The notes under the pieces were generated by a model. The model was given only the letters and a program-made list of their open reading frames with translations, was not told the origin of the DNA and ran no database searches. Shown here in pieces: positions 1-11,690 of a stretch of DNA of 64,000 nucleotides (its first letter is position 1; the number at the start of each line of letters is the position of its first letter). Location of the stretch: positions 1-64,000 of the forward strand of contig VDMD01000013.1 in assembly GCA_007026445.1 (NCBI GenBank), read 5' to 3'. The position numbers and the translations under genes are program-made. This stretch comes from Schizophyllum amplum. Its lineage: Eukaryota > Basidiomycota > Agaricomycetes > Agaricales > Schizophyllaceae.

Positions 1-24
1 AGTCGTAGGCGTGGCAGAACGATG

Positions 25-159
25 TCAAACTGTCCGACGTGGGCGGACGGCGAGAGCTGCATCCACTGATTCCATAGTGGGTGCGGCTGCAGCGCTCGCC
101 ACGATGGCGAGCAAGGCGTAAAGAGTGGGGCCGGCCTGAGGCATAGTGTTGCTGCGCAT
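25..159 (-). CDS. Short secretory-signal-like ORF, possible 5' end of a gene leaving the left edge
   Basis: Read leftwards from an ATG at 157-159 (a second at 142-144), the frame gives a short N-terminus, a hydrophobic alanine/leucine stretch (LYALLAIVASAAAAP) and then an early stop at 25-27. That is the shape of a secretory signal peptide with an Ala-rich cleavage region. A 39-44 residue product would be unusual. An intron or a one-base error just after the signal could lead into another frame that stays open to the window edge, and the sequence does not settle which. The family is not recognised. It may be chance. Confidence 0.25.
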   Translation of the reverse strand: MRSNTMPQAGPTLYALLAIVASAAAAPTMESVDAALAVRPRRTV

Positions 160-421
160 AGTCTGAGGGAATGAATGTGAAGTCGCCCGGAAGCGATAGA
201 ATGGACGCGTGGTAGGTGGTGGTGGTGGTCAAGATCAAGACGCGCTCGACGCGCCAGGCACGCTTTTGTTCCGAGCCAGGCCAAACACTGCACCGCCACA
301 TTCCTTCATCATTACTTCCACCTGCTTCCACGCCCATTGTTCTTGCCTTCTCGTGAATCACTACCTCAAACATCACTGTCTGATGTTTATTTCCATAACA
401 TATTCTCCCTCGCATACCCAC

Positions 422-1402
422 ATGTCGAAGGACCCGTACTATGACCTCCAGAATGAGGTTCAAGCCTCGCTCCAACAGCGAGCCAGCTGCGCGCGTCCTA
501 TGCGCGCATACGCAACATGGCTGTCAGCCAGGACAGCGAAGAGCTGGTGTGGGCGAGGAACGAGGTGAGTACTAACGCTTGAGTCAAAATACGCTGAAGG
601 ATACGTCCCAGCTGAAGGCCACGCTGGCAACGCTGGAGGCTGACATGGAAGACCTGGAGGGCAGTGTCAGTGCGTGTCTCGTCCCACCTCATTACCAATC
701 ATTGACCCCGCAGAATTGTTGAGTCCACTGGGGCACGCATGTTTGGTCTAGACGACTCAGAAGTCCAAGAGCGCCGAAAGTTCGTCGAGCATGTCCGGCG
801 AGAAGTCGAGGTGCGCCCTCCCATCTCCCCCCGCTTCCAAACTCAAAATCATAACACGGAAGGATAGAACATGAGAGCGGAAGTGTCCGGCAAGCCACGC
901 TCGCGACCACCGTCCTACGCGTCCCCCCCCCAGCCGCCCGCAATCGTGGGCCCAGGGCCCGTCAACCCGCCAAGGGAAGACGAAGATGATCAAACTGCGT
1001 GGGCCCGAGAAGAGCAGCAGGTGCGCGTTGCAATAGGCCGATGAACGTGCTTACTGACTCTGGAGTAGATGATCATGCGCGACCAAGACCGGACGATGGA
1101 CACCATCTCCGGCACGCTCACCACCCTCGCCCAGCAGGCAGGCTTGATGGGACAGGAGATAGGGAACACGTCGAGTAAGCTGCCTTCCGCCTCCCCTCGA
1201 CTAGTCCTCACCGTTGTTTATCTTCAAGGATGCTGGGCGACCTCGAGCAGGGAGTCCGATCGCGCGGAGAACAAGCTCGACAGCGCAATGAACCGCATGA
1301 AGCATTTCATGCGCAAGAGCGAAGAGGAAAGGTAGCGGCTGGTGTATCATCATCCTCATAATCGTACTTTGCGCGCTCGTTCTCGCCCTTATCCTTACCT
1401 AG
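422..1402 (+). CDS. t-SNARE of the Tlg1 / syntaxin-6 type (frame disturbed at several single-base sites)
   Basis: Predicted Golgi/endosome Qc-SNARE acting in vesicle fusion. The start MSKDPYYDLQNEVQ is typical of the syntaxin-6 N-terminal helix bundle. Exons are separated by introns beginning near 567, 669, 815 and 1021. A SNARE motif starts near 1072 (DTISGTLTTLAQQAGLMGQEIG), continues as MLGDLEQGV and AENKLDSAMNRMKHF, and is followed by a C-terminal membrane anchor rich in Ile/Leu/Val that ends at the stop 1400-1402. The reading frame must slip at about 478, 1162-1164 (GGG run), 1256-1257 (CC) and 1331 to join these pieces, yet all residues expected of the family are present. I infer consensus errors rather than a pseudogene. 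The family call is firm and the exact frame is not. Confidence 0.75.
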
Positions 1403-1756
1403 TATACAGACAGTACATACCATGGACATCATTGCTAATCTAATGCGGAATATTTGGGACTTCCTCTCTTGCATGTGAGCCGTGTACAGCTGTGACATGC
1501 GTCCGGGACAGCAGTCCGCTCCCTCTCACTCTTGAGCCTCCCCAAACGTATCCTCGTATCGATGCCCAGCTATCCGAAGGGCTCCCTCGACGACTTCACA
1601 CAGTGCCAGAACCTGCGACGCCGAATGAGCCGCGATGCACCAACAGGGAGCCTCGGTACACACCTTCTCTTCTCTAACCTCTTGCCAACTACTTGTATGC
1701 TCACCGGCCCTCCTTTATAGGCGTCAGGGTCATATTCTCTGCAGGCATAGTCAGAA
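1403..1756. other. Convergent 3' spacer between t-SNARE and amidase
   Basis: This stretch lies between two genes that point at each other. It should hold both 3' untranslated regions. I see no coding pattern, repeat or RNA gene in it. Confidence 0.5.
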
Positions 1757-3616
1757 CTATCGTTCGCGAGAGGTAGTCTCAATGTCTACATACTTCCATG
1801 CGTGCTCATCGAGCGCGTTGCGTGGCGCATATTCAGCGTCCGCGGGGTCTTTTGACGGATCGGCTCGTAGCACCGGGACCGTCGCGGCAGACCAGTCGAG
1901 CACGTTCCACACCGCCGTGTACCCCACATATTCCCATTTATCACTGGAACAAAAATTTAGCCCACGCTTCCTCCGTCGCAGCGTCGCAACCCACTGTCGA
2001 ATCGCCGCATACGGCGCGGTGGGCATGATGATCCCGTCAATGGCTCGCCCCGTCCCCGTGCTCTCCTTCGTCTCCGCCCAATACGCCAGATACTTCTGGC
2101 ACCACCCCGTCCGGGCCAGATGTATCTGCCACATCTCGTAGGTCGTCGGATGTGGCGTGCCCTTCTCGCCGTACTCACGCAGGCCAAGCGGCCACGGCTC
2201 CCCGCCCTCCTCGATGACCTTCTTGATGCTGAGGCCGCCATCCGCCAGGAAGCACTGCCGCCTCAGGTCGTCGCCTCCAAGGTGGTCCAGCGGGGGCAGG
2301 TCGATAACGCTGTGGCCTGCGGCGCGCAGGGCAGCGACGGCCTCGTCGAGCGCGCGGCGGACGGGCGGGTTGGGCCGTACGACGCCGTCGTCCGCGATGA
2401 CACCAAAGCATAGCTTCTCGGGGAGAGAGACGGTGCGCCAGGGAATGGGCAGGGTCTTGTGATCGCGATGCCAGGGCTCCGTGCCAACCACGGCCGCAGC
2501 GTATGTGCTGAGGGCAGATAGAGACCGCGACAACGGTCCGTTGACGGAGTGGATGGCCTCCTGACCAGCCATACCTACGTTTTTGAGCATTGGGAATGTC
2601 TGAAAGCTTTTTATGACCTACCGGATCGCGCGCCGTATGTGGGGAAGCGGCCAAGGGAGGGCCGGAGGGTGTATAGTCCAGCACAAGTTCCTGGTATACG
2701 GATGGATCCACCAATGTCGGTGCCTATGCCCAGGGGTGATCCCTTCATTGCCAGAAGTGCCGCTTCACCACCACTACTACCCCCGGCTGCACTCAAGGTA
2801 GTAAATCAAGGATATCTACATCTTGAGATGCAAAAACTTACGAGAAAGTCGCCGATTGTAGGGGTTGAGAGTGCGGCCCCAGACGTTGTTGTATGTTTCC
2901 GCTATCATCATCGCAGTTGGAACATTCCTGCATGAAAACAATTGACTGTCCAGTGACCCTCGACACTGGATGAGAAGAAAAGACTCACGTCTTGCAATAT
3001 ATAACAGCGCCTGTCTGTCGTAGGATGCGGGTGAGGAGACTCTCTTCCTGCATGGGCTCATTGCACCAGGCAATGTATCCCACAGTGCTGTCGAGACCTT
3101 TGACTTTGAAGTTATCCTTGAGAGAAACAGGCAGCCCGTGCAGCGGCCCGACAGGTTTGCCCGTCTCCTTGAAAATCGCGTCCAGCTCTTCTGCGCGCTG
3201 GAGCGCGTCTTCAAAGCAGATCTCCGTCAAGCAGTTGACCTGTCACCGATTACTTGACATTCAAGCGAGGAGAGAAGGTTGAGACGGACCAGCTGTTGCG
3301 CGATGGCTGCGCGTTTGCAGAATGCCTCAGTCACAGAGCGTGCGGTCCACACGCCATTGTGAACATTGCCGAGTATGGCGTCTGCGGGAGCGTCTGTTAT
3401 AGTCAATTCTTCCGCGGTTAAGATGCCACAGCGCGCAGGGACACCCGTCACATCCGAGAGATACGCCGGAAAGTCGTAGTTTGTGTACTCCGGCTTATCC
3501 GGTAGGCGCCACTCCCGAGGGATGAGCGCGTTGCGAGCGGCGTACTTGGCGGCGGCTACTTCAGTCCAGTCGCGTCGCTTGGGCGCGGGAGGCAAGGTGG
3601 GCAGGTCATGCGGCAT
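1757..3616 (-). CDS. Amidase (amidase-signature family, acetamidase / fatty-acid-amide-hydrolase-like)
   Basis: Amidase-signature hydrolases cleave carboxamides with a Ser-cisSer-Lys triad. All three elements are visible: the lysine in LPVSLKDNF, the serine-rich signature [10 protein letters not shown], and the nucleophile loop [11 protein letters not shown]. The start [12 protein letters not shown] at 3614-3616 precedes a typical N-terminal cap ([18 protein letters not shown]). At least five exons are joined by short introns, for example one ending just before [10 protein letters not shown] near 2575. The C-terminal exon is long and runs to the stop at 1757. The length, about 550 residues, fits fungal members. 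No targeting signal is apparent, so a cytosolic enzyme is likely. The physiological amide cannot be told from sequence. Confidence 0.9.
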
Positions 3617-3932
3617 ATCTAGTGCAGGTGAGGACCAGAGTCAGGAGCAGGTCTGAGGAATGTTGAGCTCCCTGTACTTATAACAAAACCGCTTACGACA
3701 CTGATAGCGATTGCTTCGCCGAAGATAAGAAGAAAACCTGTGATCCACGGCGTTCGGCAACGCAGGTGACAATGGCGCGCACCGCGGCGGTCCCCGAGAT
3801 AGCCCGTGGAAGAAAGAAAAAAGATACTGGAGCGAGACACTCCAAGGTGTAGAGACGACGAAGACTGCTGGTAAATGTGTGATAAGGCGGATGGTATTCT
3901 CTATTGCTAATCTTGAAGGTGAAGTGGATCGT
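3617..3932. other. Spacer upstream of the amidase
   Basis: It holds the amidase promoter and the 3' flank of the first histidine phosphatase, which is transcribed in the same direction. No further gene is seen. Confidence 0.5.
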
Positions 3933-5040
3933 CTACTCGCCACCACTAAAAAACTTGATCGCCTCTTGCGACACCGGGCCTGTGGTTTCTTTTTCTCCAG
4001 GTTCCTACAAGGGATGAGTCGCTAGGACCACTCACACAATCGATGCGTACCGGCTTGACTTCGCCGAGGTGTTCATGTTGGTTGAAATGCGTTACCCGAG
4101 TCGTGAGTGGCGGAACCTCCGCCTCGCCCAGACCAGATGCATCGTCACTCTGTTGAGCAGCTCAGCGAATTGTCGCTCTCCAAGGCTGAGTTACGCACCT
4201 TCAGGTCAATCTCAACCCTCGTCCACCCCGTGTTCTTCAATCCAGCATATCGTCTCGTGTCCATATTATCCGGATCGAGCTTCTGCAGCATAGCAACCAT
4301 CTCCGTAATGAACATCCCGTGGGCGGCTATGACAACGTGCTGTCCGGGCTCTCCGCTGAGCAGATGCGGCAGCACGCAGACGCGGAAGGCCTCTCGCGCG
4401 CGAGCCGACACCATATTGAGGCTCTCCCCGTTGGGAAAGTGCTCCTCCCGCGTAAAGATCTTCACGTAAATCCCCTGCAGCATGGCATCGTCGAGCGATG
4501 GGACGTTGTCCGGCAGCGCCTCGTACCACGTACTGCCTTCTGCGTCGCCGAAGCCTTGCTCGCGGAGTAGAGGGTTTATTTGGAAGGGGACGGTGGGATG
4601 TACCGAGTGGATGGCTTTGCCAGTGGTGAGCGCACGAGCGAGGGGGGATGCGTAGATGGCGGTGATCGGAGGGGTGGCGAGGGTCGTTGAGCGTGACACG
4701 GCGGCGGCTTGCTGTAGGTTACGGTTCAGCGATGCTTGCATTGAAAGGGAGACGAGGATTTACTCGTAGGCCTACAGACTAGTCAGTCAGAGAGCCTTCG
4801 CACAATCGTTGATGTTGCGCACCTAGTTTGGAGAGTGGCGCGTCTCTCCAGCCTGCCCAGATCCCCCGCTGCATCGCCTTGTAAGCCACCTCCCGTCCCA
4901 CAGTGCGGAATATGGCGGCCTAACATACCGGGTTGTCTTCAGATTGTCCATGGCGAACCTTGTGAGGACGACCTCTTGGTGTTCGGGGTTCGCAGACCAA
5001 TGAACTATCCTCGACGTACCAGACTAAGAATGAGCGTCAT
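3933..5040 (-). CDS. Histidine phosphatase (RHG / phosphoglycerate-mutase-like), tandem copy 1
   Basis: This is a small phosphatase of the phosphoglycerate-mutase-like fold with a phosphohistidine intermediate. It is assembled from short exons. A 7-codon first exon (5020-5040, MTLILSL) joins VRHGQSEDNP, which carries the catalytic RHG. Next come IWAGWRDAPLSKL, a main exon with the conserved acid region REQGFGDAEG and the second histidine in VVIAAHGMFITEM, and then a C-terminal tail ending FFSGGE and a stop at 3933-3935. The tail exons are short and low in conservation, but their equivalents exist in the neighbouring copy (5254-6405), which supports them. No targeting signal is seen. The substrate is unknown. 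The family includes phosphoglycerate mutases, TIGAR-like and protein phosphatases. Confidence 0.85.
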
Positions 5041-5253
5041 TTTGTTTGCAGCCCGGAGAAGGCAACGCTCTAAAGATGTTTGAAGAATGTTGTACAGTAC
5101 AAGGACAGCTCAAGCAGGTCTATTGAGTGGTGGCACGACCTGGGCACGACTCATGACGGTCAATGAGCATGTCAGCATGAGTCACGCGCTCGGATATTCG
5201 GGGCCGCATCCCGACGACGGGCGCTTACCTATTGTGGGCGTTTACTTAGCAAC

Positions 5254-6405
5254 TCAACGGACAGCTACCCCTCCACCGAAGAATGCACGGGCCTCATCCG
5301 ACGCCTGGTCTTCTTCCGCCTTCTCCTCGTCGTCGTGCTAGAGCAAAGTGAGTTGTAGAGCCAGAACTCCGCTGATCCCTGACTTACCGGCTTTACGTCC
5401 TTGAGGTGGTCTACCTGGTTGGTGTGTGTCTCCTTGACTGTCAAAGGTGGCGGATGCTCAGGGTCTATGCTCGCGACGGATGGGTCCTACAAGAATATCA
5501 GCCGTTGAGTCATCGGAAGTCGTCTCAGAGTTCTCACCTTCGCCGTCACCTCCAACCGCATCCACGCCGTGTTATACATCCACACATCCTCCCGCGGCGC
5601 CGCGTCCGGATCCAGTTCCAACATCGCACCGATCATCTCTGTCACGCAGTGCCCATGACTCGCGATAACCACATGCGCGTCCTCCTCGCGGTTGAAGTAA
5701 GGCAGCACAACCTCGCGCACCGCACGCCGTGCGCGCACGCGTAGGTCCTCGAAACTCTCAGAGTCCGCGCCGGGGAACTTCTGCGCGCGCGTCGTGGGGA
5801 TAGGATATACGCCTGCCGCGCACGCGGCGTCGAAGCTGGTGAATTCGGGCGGGATGGTGTTGACCCATTTGTGGCCCTCAGCGTCGCCGAAGCAGTGTTC
5901 GCGAAGGGAGGCGTTCTCGATGAATGGCACGCCTGGGTGCGCGGCAGCAATGGCTAGTCCGGTGGCACGCGCCCGGAGGAGAGGCGAGGCGTGGATGGCG
6001 GTGATTGAAGGGTTCGGTAGCGTCGTCGATTTCCCGAGAGCTGCGGCTTGCTGTCGAGGCAAGTGTAAGTGCGAGGCGAAAGAACAGGAGGGGTGATGCG
6101 CAAGGAGCATGATGGATTTTCGGCCGTACGAACCTTCTCGCCTGATCAAGGAAGTCAGTAAGCCTTCAACAGGAAGGTGAGGGATCCGTGCACTGACCTA
6201 GCTTGGACAGTGGCGCGTCTTTCCACCCCGCCCAGATACCTTTCTACCATAGTCATCAGCTGCATAATCCGGCAAGGGTACAGGGATGTCACCACATACA
6301 GGATTATCCTGCGACTCTCCATGCCGGACCTAAGAAAACTCACGTTGTAAGACCCTTGGTCGTTCGCAAGAGGAAGAAGCATACGAAAGTGACGATCAGA
6401 ACCAT
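5254..6405 (-). CDS. Histidine phosphatase (RHG family), tandem copy 2
   Basis: This is a paralogue of the gene at 3933-5040, in the same orientation, with 213 bp between them. The exon plan is the same: a 21-nt first exon at 6385-6405 (MVLIVTF), then VRHGESQDNP with the catalytic RHG, then GIWAGWKDAPLSKL, then a long exon with REHCFGDAEG and the second catalytic histidine in VVIASHGHCVTEM. Two tail exons follow, with VKETHTNQVDHLKDVKP and the end FFGGGVAVR, stop at 5254-5256. The tail motif HLxxVKP and the FF-Gly-Gly ending occur in both copies, so the tail belongs to the protein. The predicted product is soluble. The duplication may have separated substrate or expression, and nothing in the sequence says which. 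Confidence 0.85.
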
Positions 6406-7093
6406 GCTCTATGCGCAGTGGTATCGGTAGAAGGATGGAACGGTTGGGTTTAGAGACAAGTTAGAGAGAGGTCGAGGTAAAAAGCAAGAAGTAAGGTGAA
6501 GTACCTCAGGTAGGGCAAAGGGCATTGGAGGACTTGCGGATGACTCTGGGATTGCTCTGGGATGACTGGGATGTTTGCCAATTTCCGGGGCCATGGCATC
6601 GCCTATCAGGTCAAAGGCATCCACGCGCTGTCTAATAACTTCGGAAGCGCGACAGACCAACACGCTACCCACATATCACTGTGCGCGAGATTGAGTGAAA
6701 CCGAGTCATGATTCTTTGAGGCTTTACTGCAATTTGGCGTTATAGTCTGCGTGGGACCCACCTGGGTGTCAGCCAACGTATCATCGCCTACACGGTCAGG
6801 AGCGGATGAACTTCAAGGTTGAACTTCTTCGATTGCACAAGAGGGCTACTTAGTCACTACTTGAGAATGAAATTCTTCCACTCTCTACTAACTTAGGATG
6901 GGTATGGCTGAGCCTCACTTTGGAGTCAATGAAGGAGGTACAGCGGCGGCGAGGGCTGCGCGTTGTCTGCGCTGAGCATGACGAAGTGCTCCCCTCCGGC
7001 TCTGCAGTGGCGGCACTCGCGTGGCAATATTCGCCCGGTCAGCGTTCAGTGTCCTCACAATAAATGTGACTGATTCAGGCCTGTCGCACCCGG
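6406..7093. other. Spacer upstream of histidine phosphatase copy 2
   Basis: It contains the promoter of the second phosphatase and probably the 3' flank of the tiny gene that ends at 7094. Open frames here are short and lack family resemblance. No repeat was recognised. Confidence 0.45.
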
Positions 7094-7270
7094 CTACTTG
7101 CGCCCGCTCATGAAACCGTAGAGGCCAACTAGAGCAAAGAAAACGTGCCGCATAAGATCTTTGACCTGCAGTATGAGCTAAAGCCACGCTGAAGCTTTGC
7201 TCTTAGAATTGGAAAAGAAAGGTAAACGGCCTCGCAACGGGATATACAAATCGGTACTTACAGTAACCAT
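7094..7270 (-). CDS. Candidate micro-protein, 26 residues, one hydrophobic helix
   Basis: An ATG at 7268-7270 is followed after three codons by GTAAGT. The intron ends in CTGCAG, and the frame then reads VKDLMRHVFFALVGLYGFMSG, two basic residues and a stop at 7094-7096. The product would be a single amphipathic/hydrophobic helix, the size and shape of very small subunits of mitochondrial membrane complexes. I do not recognise the family. In favour: the canonical splice signals, the clean frame across the junction and the isolated position. Against: a length at which chance matches are common. Confidence 0.35.
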
Positions 7271-7461
7271 TGCCAAGGGCAAAACTCGGAGGGAGCCTGG
7301 AGGGAGCTCATTTGATCGACGGACGTGCGTGACCGTGGAGCCGACCGGTTGATTGACTGAATCGAGCGACGAGCTCTGGTCTTACTCTCCTCCTCCTCTC
7401 CTCCTTCATCGGCTACGGACAAGACGGCCGCTTGACAAGAGCCAACCTCCTCTTCCCTCCC

Positions 7462-9181
7462 ATGCCGGCATCCGCGTCCCCGCGAGCGGCAGCTGCGTGC
7501 GCCGCCCTCGCCGCGCTGCTCCCCCCGCTCGCCTCTGCCTACTCGTGGAACTTCCAGGGGTCGCCCACCCAGTGCGAAGACCTGTCTATCAAGATCTCGG
7601 GCAACGACGGCACCCCGCCCTACCGCGTCCTCATCGTCCCCTACGGACCCAGCCCCCTAGATGACAACATCGAGGCGCGGAGGATTCTGGCCGAGGAGGC
7701 CGACGGCGACTCGGACACCATCACCTTCAGCATGGTGTATCCGGCCGACTCGCAGTTCGTCGCCGTGGTGAGTGGGCGCGAAGAGCGCATCGTCGCCGCG
7801 CGCAAGGCACCCTATGACGATGTCTTGCGCGCACCCCTCCCCTGCCATAGATAACAGACTCAATGCGTTCCCACAGGTCAGCGACGCCAGCGCTTTCGGC
7901 TCTGGAGGCACCAGTGCGCCGGCCATCGTCGCAAGCTCAGACAACAGCTCTTGTTACGGAACAAGCAGCGTGTCCCCTGACTGGGTCTTCAACATATACC
8001 CTGAGAATCAGATCGTACAGTGCCAAGAGACGCGCCTATGGTGGACCGATGGTCAGGTCGAGGGGTGAGTGACTTTAGTCTTTGGTCGGAGCGTCCAGGC
8101 TCGCCGTGGTCATGCAAGCTTCCGTCCCCTCTGCAAATTCATCATATTCAGTCTCTGCCCTCTCATCAGCCGTGCTGTGCGCGGGTGACGCGTGTGTAAG
8201 CCCCTGCCAGTGCCTCCCTTCTGAATCCAAAAGTCGGACAATTCACCCGCTGACGCTCGATTCCAGGACGCCCTACTTCACCGGCGTCATCCCGGGCGGC
8301 AACTCGTTCGCCATACCAGCAGCAGATGTCAACTCAAACTCCCAGACTGGGACGGGCTTCTCATGGACGCCAAATGTCCGCGGTATGACCCAATTGCTCA
8401 TCGTTGCCGGAGACAACGGCGGTAACGGCACGGGCGGTAGCGGCACATACACCGTCGGCTCGTCGACAAGCAACGACAATTCGTGTCTGGACTCGAGTAG
8501 CCCCAGCTCGACACCGGGCGACGCGGCTGGAGGATCATATCCCACCAGCACGACTGGTGCAACGAACGGTGGCGGTAACGGTGGCAGCACGGTGGAAACG
8601 GAAGTGGGGCGGAAGTGGGGGCGGTAGCGGAGGGTACGTCTGTCTGCCTCGTCTGGACGCGTGGTTGCTAACGTCTCTCATTCAGCTCGTCGAGCAACAC
8701 TGGCGCCATCGTGGGCGGCGTGATCGGCGGCGTGGCCGCCGTCCTGTGCGTGCTGCTCGCTCTGTACTTCCTCAGGCGGCGCAAGAACCATCAAAAGCGC
8801 GAGAAGGAGAAGCCGGTCGACCTTCTTGTGGACGACGACGCGGACGGACGGGGTACTCAAGAAGCGCAGCGGAACGAGCTCCCGCAGTACTACGAGCCGG
8901 AGCCATTCATGGTGCCCGAGCCGACGAGCGACGGCAGACGGACCAGCGCGGGCGACATGACGGAACATGGCGGCCTGAACGAAGCAAGTCGGAGCGGGAC
9001 ACCGGATATGATGTCGGCTAGTGGCGCCACACGAAAGACGGCGCCCAAGCAGATGCGTGCGGTGAACTACATCCAGCACGACGATGCCGGTCCAGGCCCG
9101 AGTGCGCCAGGCGCGGAGGAGCCGGAGACGATAGAGCTTCCGCCGGCATACACCAACATCCGCAAGGAGGAGGCGGTATAG
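7462..9181 (+). CDS. Secreted-domain, single-pass membrane protein with Ser/Gly-rich stalk
   Basis: A signal peptide (Ala/Leu-rich, ending near LASAYSWNF) leads an ectodomain with paired cysteines and many Ser/Thr/Asn. A glycine-serine stalk follows, then one membrane helix (GAIVGGVIGGVAAVLCVLLAL) and a stop-transfer cluster RRRKNHQKREKEK. The cytosolic tail ends ELPPAYTNIRKEEAV and contains a PPAY-type motif that could bind WW domains of Rsp5-like ligases. I know this architecture, with a start like SWNFQGSPTQC, as a common uncharacterised basidiomycete surface family. Introns begin near 7768 and 8065 and a third follows 8634. In the stalk two G runs (8591-8592 and 8606-8609) must each be one base longer to keep a continuous GGNGSGG-type repeat. 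The start is chosen at 7462 because it directly opens the signal peptide. The function is unknown. Confidence 0.7.
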
Positions 9182-9647
9182 GACTTGCAGCACATTCCCC
9201 CTTCTCGATGCCTGCCTACTTACTGTCAGTGGTGACCGGTATCACTTCCTCGTTTCGCGCGTTGTATGACTACCAGTACGCCCCTTATATCCATGCTCTT
9301 GGTTGTCTCTCTATGTCTCATGACTGTGGCGCATCGGCTGCCCCGCCATGCCCTCGTCATTTCGCTTACCATTCCCATAGGACAGTCTTCTGGCCCTTCT
9401 TGACTTCCGGAATTCTCATAACAGTTACTGCATCACGATCCCTGTACAACGGTTTTACTTCACACACACACAGCACTTAATGATAGCAAGCTCACTTATT
9501 GAATCGTTTGCCCACGATATTTATGGAGAACCACTATCGTTCGCATGGCCTGCCAGTGTTGATGCGTATGGGCGCCGTACAAACAAATCCACGTGATGAC
9601 CCAAATTGGCAACTTCATCTTGAACTCGACCGCCAACGCGCCGCGCG
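9182..9647. other. Spacer before the Swi3-like gene
   Basis: It holds the 3' flank of the membrane protein and the promoter of the Swi3/Rsc8-like gene, which lies in the same orientation. I see no additional gene or repeat. Confidence 0.5.
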
Positions 9648-11690
9648 ATGGACTCGCCCAAACGCTCGGCTTCCCCTAGCTCCTCTGACTCTAAACGTAT
9701 TCGTCTTGATGAACCGGAAGGCGCACATGAACCTGCAACCGTCGTGCCCGAAACTGCGCCGGGAAAGCGCGGCGAACTGGAGCCCATTGCCGGGGGCGAC
9801 ATAGGGAACTTGCCGCCCGAGGGCGCGGGGGACGCCCACATGTCGGAAGAAGCGCCCCTGCGCGTGCGCCAGCTCAAAGAAGACGAGGAGGGCGGCGATG
9901 TGCTGATGGGCGACGACGAGGCTGGCTCGGGGGACGAGAACGACGACGAGGACCCCGCGCAGCTGGAGGCGACGCGCATCCGACTGGAGGAGCAGGCGCG
10001 CAAGTACCTCGCGGCGCAGACGCACGAAGTCATCATCCCCTCGTACGCGGCATGGTTTGACATGAGCAAGATCAACCCTGTTGAGCAGCGCGCTCTCCCC
10101 GAGTTCTTCAACTCGCGCAACCGGTCGAAGACCCCTGCGATCTACAAGGACTATCGGGACTTCATGATCAACACCTACAGGTTGCGGCCCTCGGAGTACT
10201 TGACCGTCACGGCATGCCGGCGGAACCTAGCAGGGGATGTATGCGCCATAATGCGCGTGCACGCGTTCCTCGAACAATGGGGACTCATCAACTATCAGGT
10301 GCGTCGCGCGTCTGCACCTTCAGGTGTGCTGAATAGCTAACATGTCTCTTAGATTGACCCTGAGACGAGACCTGCTGCTCTCGCGCCACCATTCACTGGT
10401 CACTTCCGTGTTGTCCTCGACACACCTCGCGGGCTCCAGTCCCTACACCCCGGAACTCGTCCACAAAATCCCGGTGCTGCCGCTGTCAACGGCACACAGA
10501 AGCATTCCACGGCACCAGCCTCCCTCGAGATGCGCAAGAACATCTACCAGACGTCCTCCAAATCCTCTCGACAAATCAATGACGGTGAAGCTGCTGCATT
10601 GGCAAATGGCAAAGACGCACCAGCCACCGCACGCTCAGGCCTGTATACCTGCGATACCTGCGGGGCCGACTGCAGCGCCGTGCGATACCACTCGCTGAAG
10701 GACAAGCGCTTTCAACTATGCCAGCCATGCTACCTCGAGGGCCGCTTCCCGTCGACGATGTTCAGCGGCGACTTCGTGAAGCTCACAAGCGCGTCTGTAC
10801 ACGGGTCGGCGGACGATGACTGGATGGACGACGAGATGTTGCGATTGCTTGAGGGCATCGAGATGTACGAGGACGACTGGTCGCGCATCGAAGAGTACGT
10901 CGGCACTCGATCAGCGCAGCAGTGCATCCGGAAATTCCTCGAGCTCCCCATCGAGGACCCGTATCTCAGCACTGAGGGCTCCATGGGACCGTTGCGCTTT
11001 GGCCGCGTACCCTTTGAGCAGGCAGACAACCCAGTTATGAGCGTTGTCGCGTTTCTGGCTGGCGTCGTGAACCCTGGGGTTGCGGCAGAAGCAGCGAAAA
11101 CGGCACTGCATGCTCTGACCGACGGTGATAAGGGCGGGCCCAAGGAGGAGGCTGAGGAGGAGAACGGCGACAACATGGACGAGGACAAGAAGGAGGAACA
11201 CCCTGGCGAAAGCGTCCCCGCGGAGGCACTCACAACAGACGGCGACACCTCCGCCGACCAACCATCCAAGAAGCAGCCCGCAGTCCCCCACTCGAAGGTC
11301 GCCCGCGCCGCCGGCCTCGCGCTGAAATCGTCCGCGAAGGCCGCGCGTCAGCTCGCAGATGCGGAGGACAGCCAGATCCGCGGCACGCTCGCCTCTCTCA
11401 TCAAGCTCACGCTTACGAAGCTCGAGATGAAGATGAGCCAGTTCGAGGAGCTGGAGGACATCCTCGAGGACGAGCGCAAGGGGCTCGAGAGCGCGCGCAT
11501 GGCGCTCATGAGCGAGCGGCTGACGCTGAAGAAGCTGCTCGAGTCGACGAAGGAGCAATTAGCGGCGAACGGTGCGTCCGTGCCGTCGGCGCTGGGCACG
11601 AGCGGTCAGGGCCCTGTGGCGACTGAGGTGCAAAATATGGACATGAGTGGCGGTCCAATGCCTGACGGGAGCATGTTACAGCTGAGCTGA
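9648..11690 (+). CDS. Swi3/Rsc8-type subunit of a SWI/SNF-family chromatin remodeller (SWIRM-ZZ-SANT)
   Basis: About 662 residues with one 54-nt intron near 10299. Domains in order are: an acidic disordered N-terminus with an early basic KR patch; a SWIRM domain from about residue 125 ([21 protein letters not shown] and [24 protein letters not shown]); a ZZ-like zinc site ([26 protein letters not shown]); and a SANT domain ([37 protein letters not shown]). After an acidic linker comes a long charged coiled coil ([19 protein letters not shown]), the dimerisation part of this family. In known complexes this protein is a core scaffold of SWI/SNF and RSC. It should act in the nucleus. Whether it serves one complex or both cannot be said. 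Confidence 0.95.
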
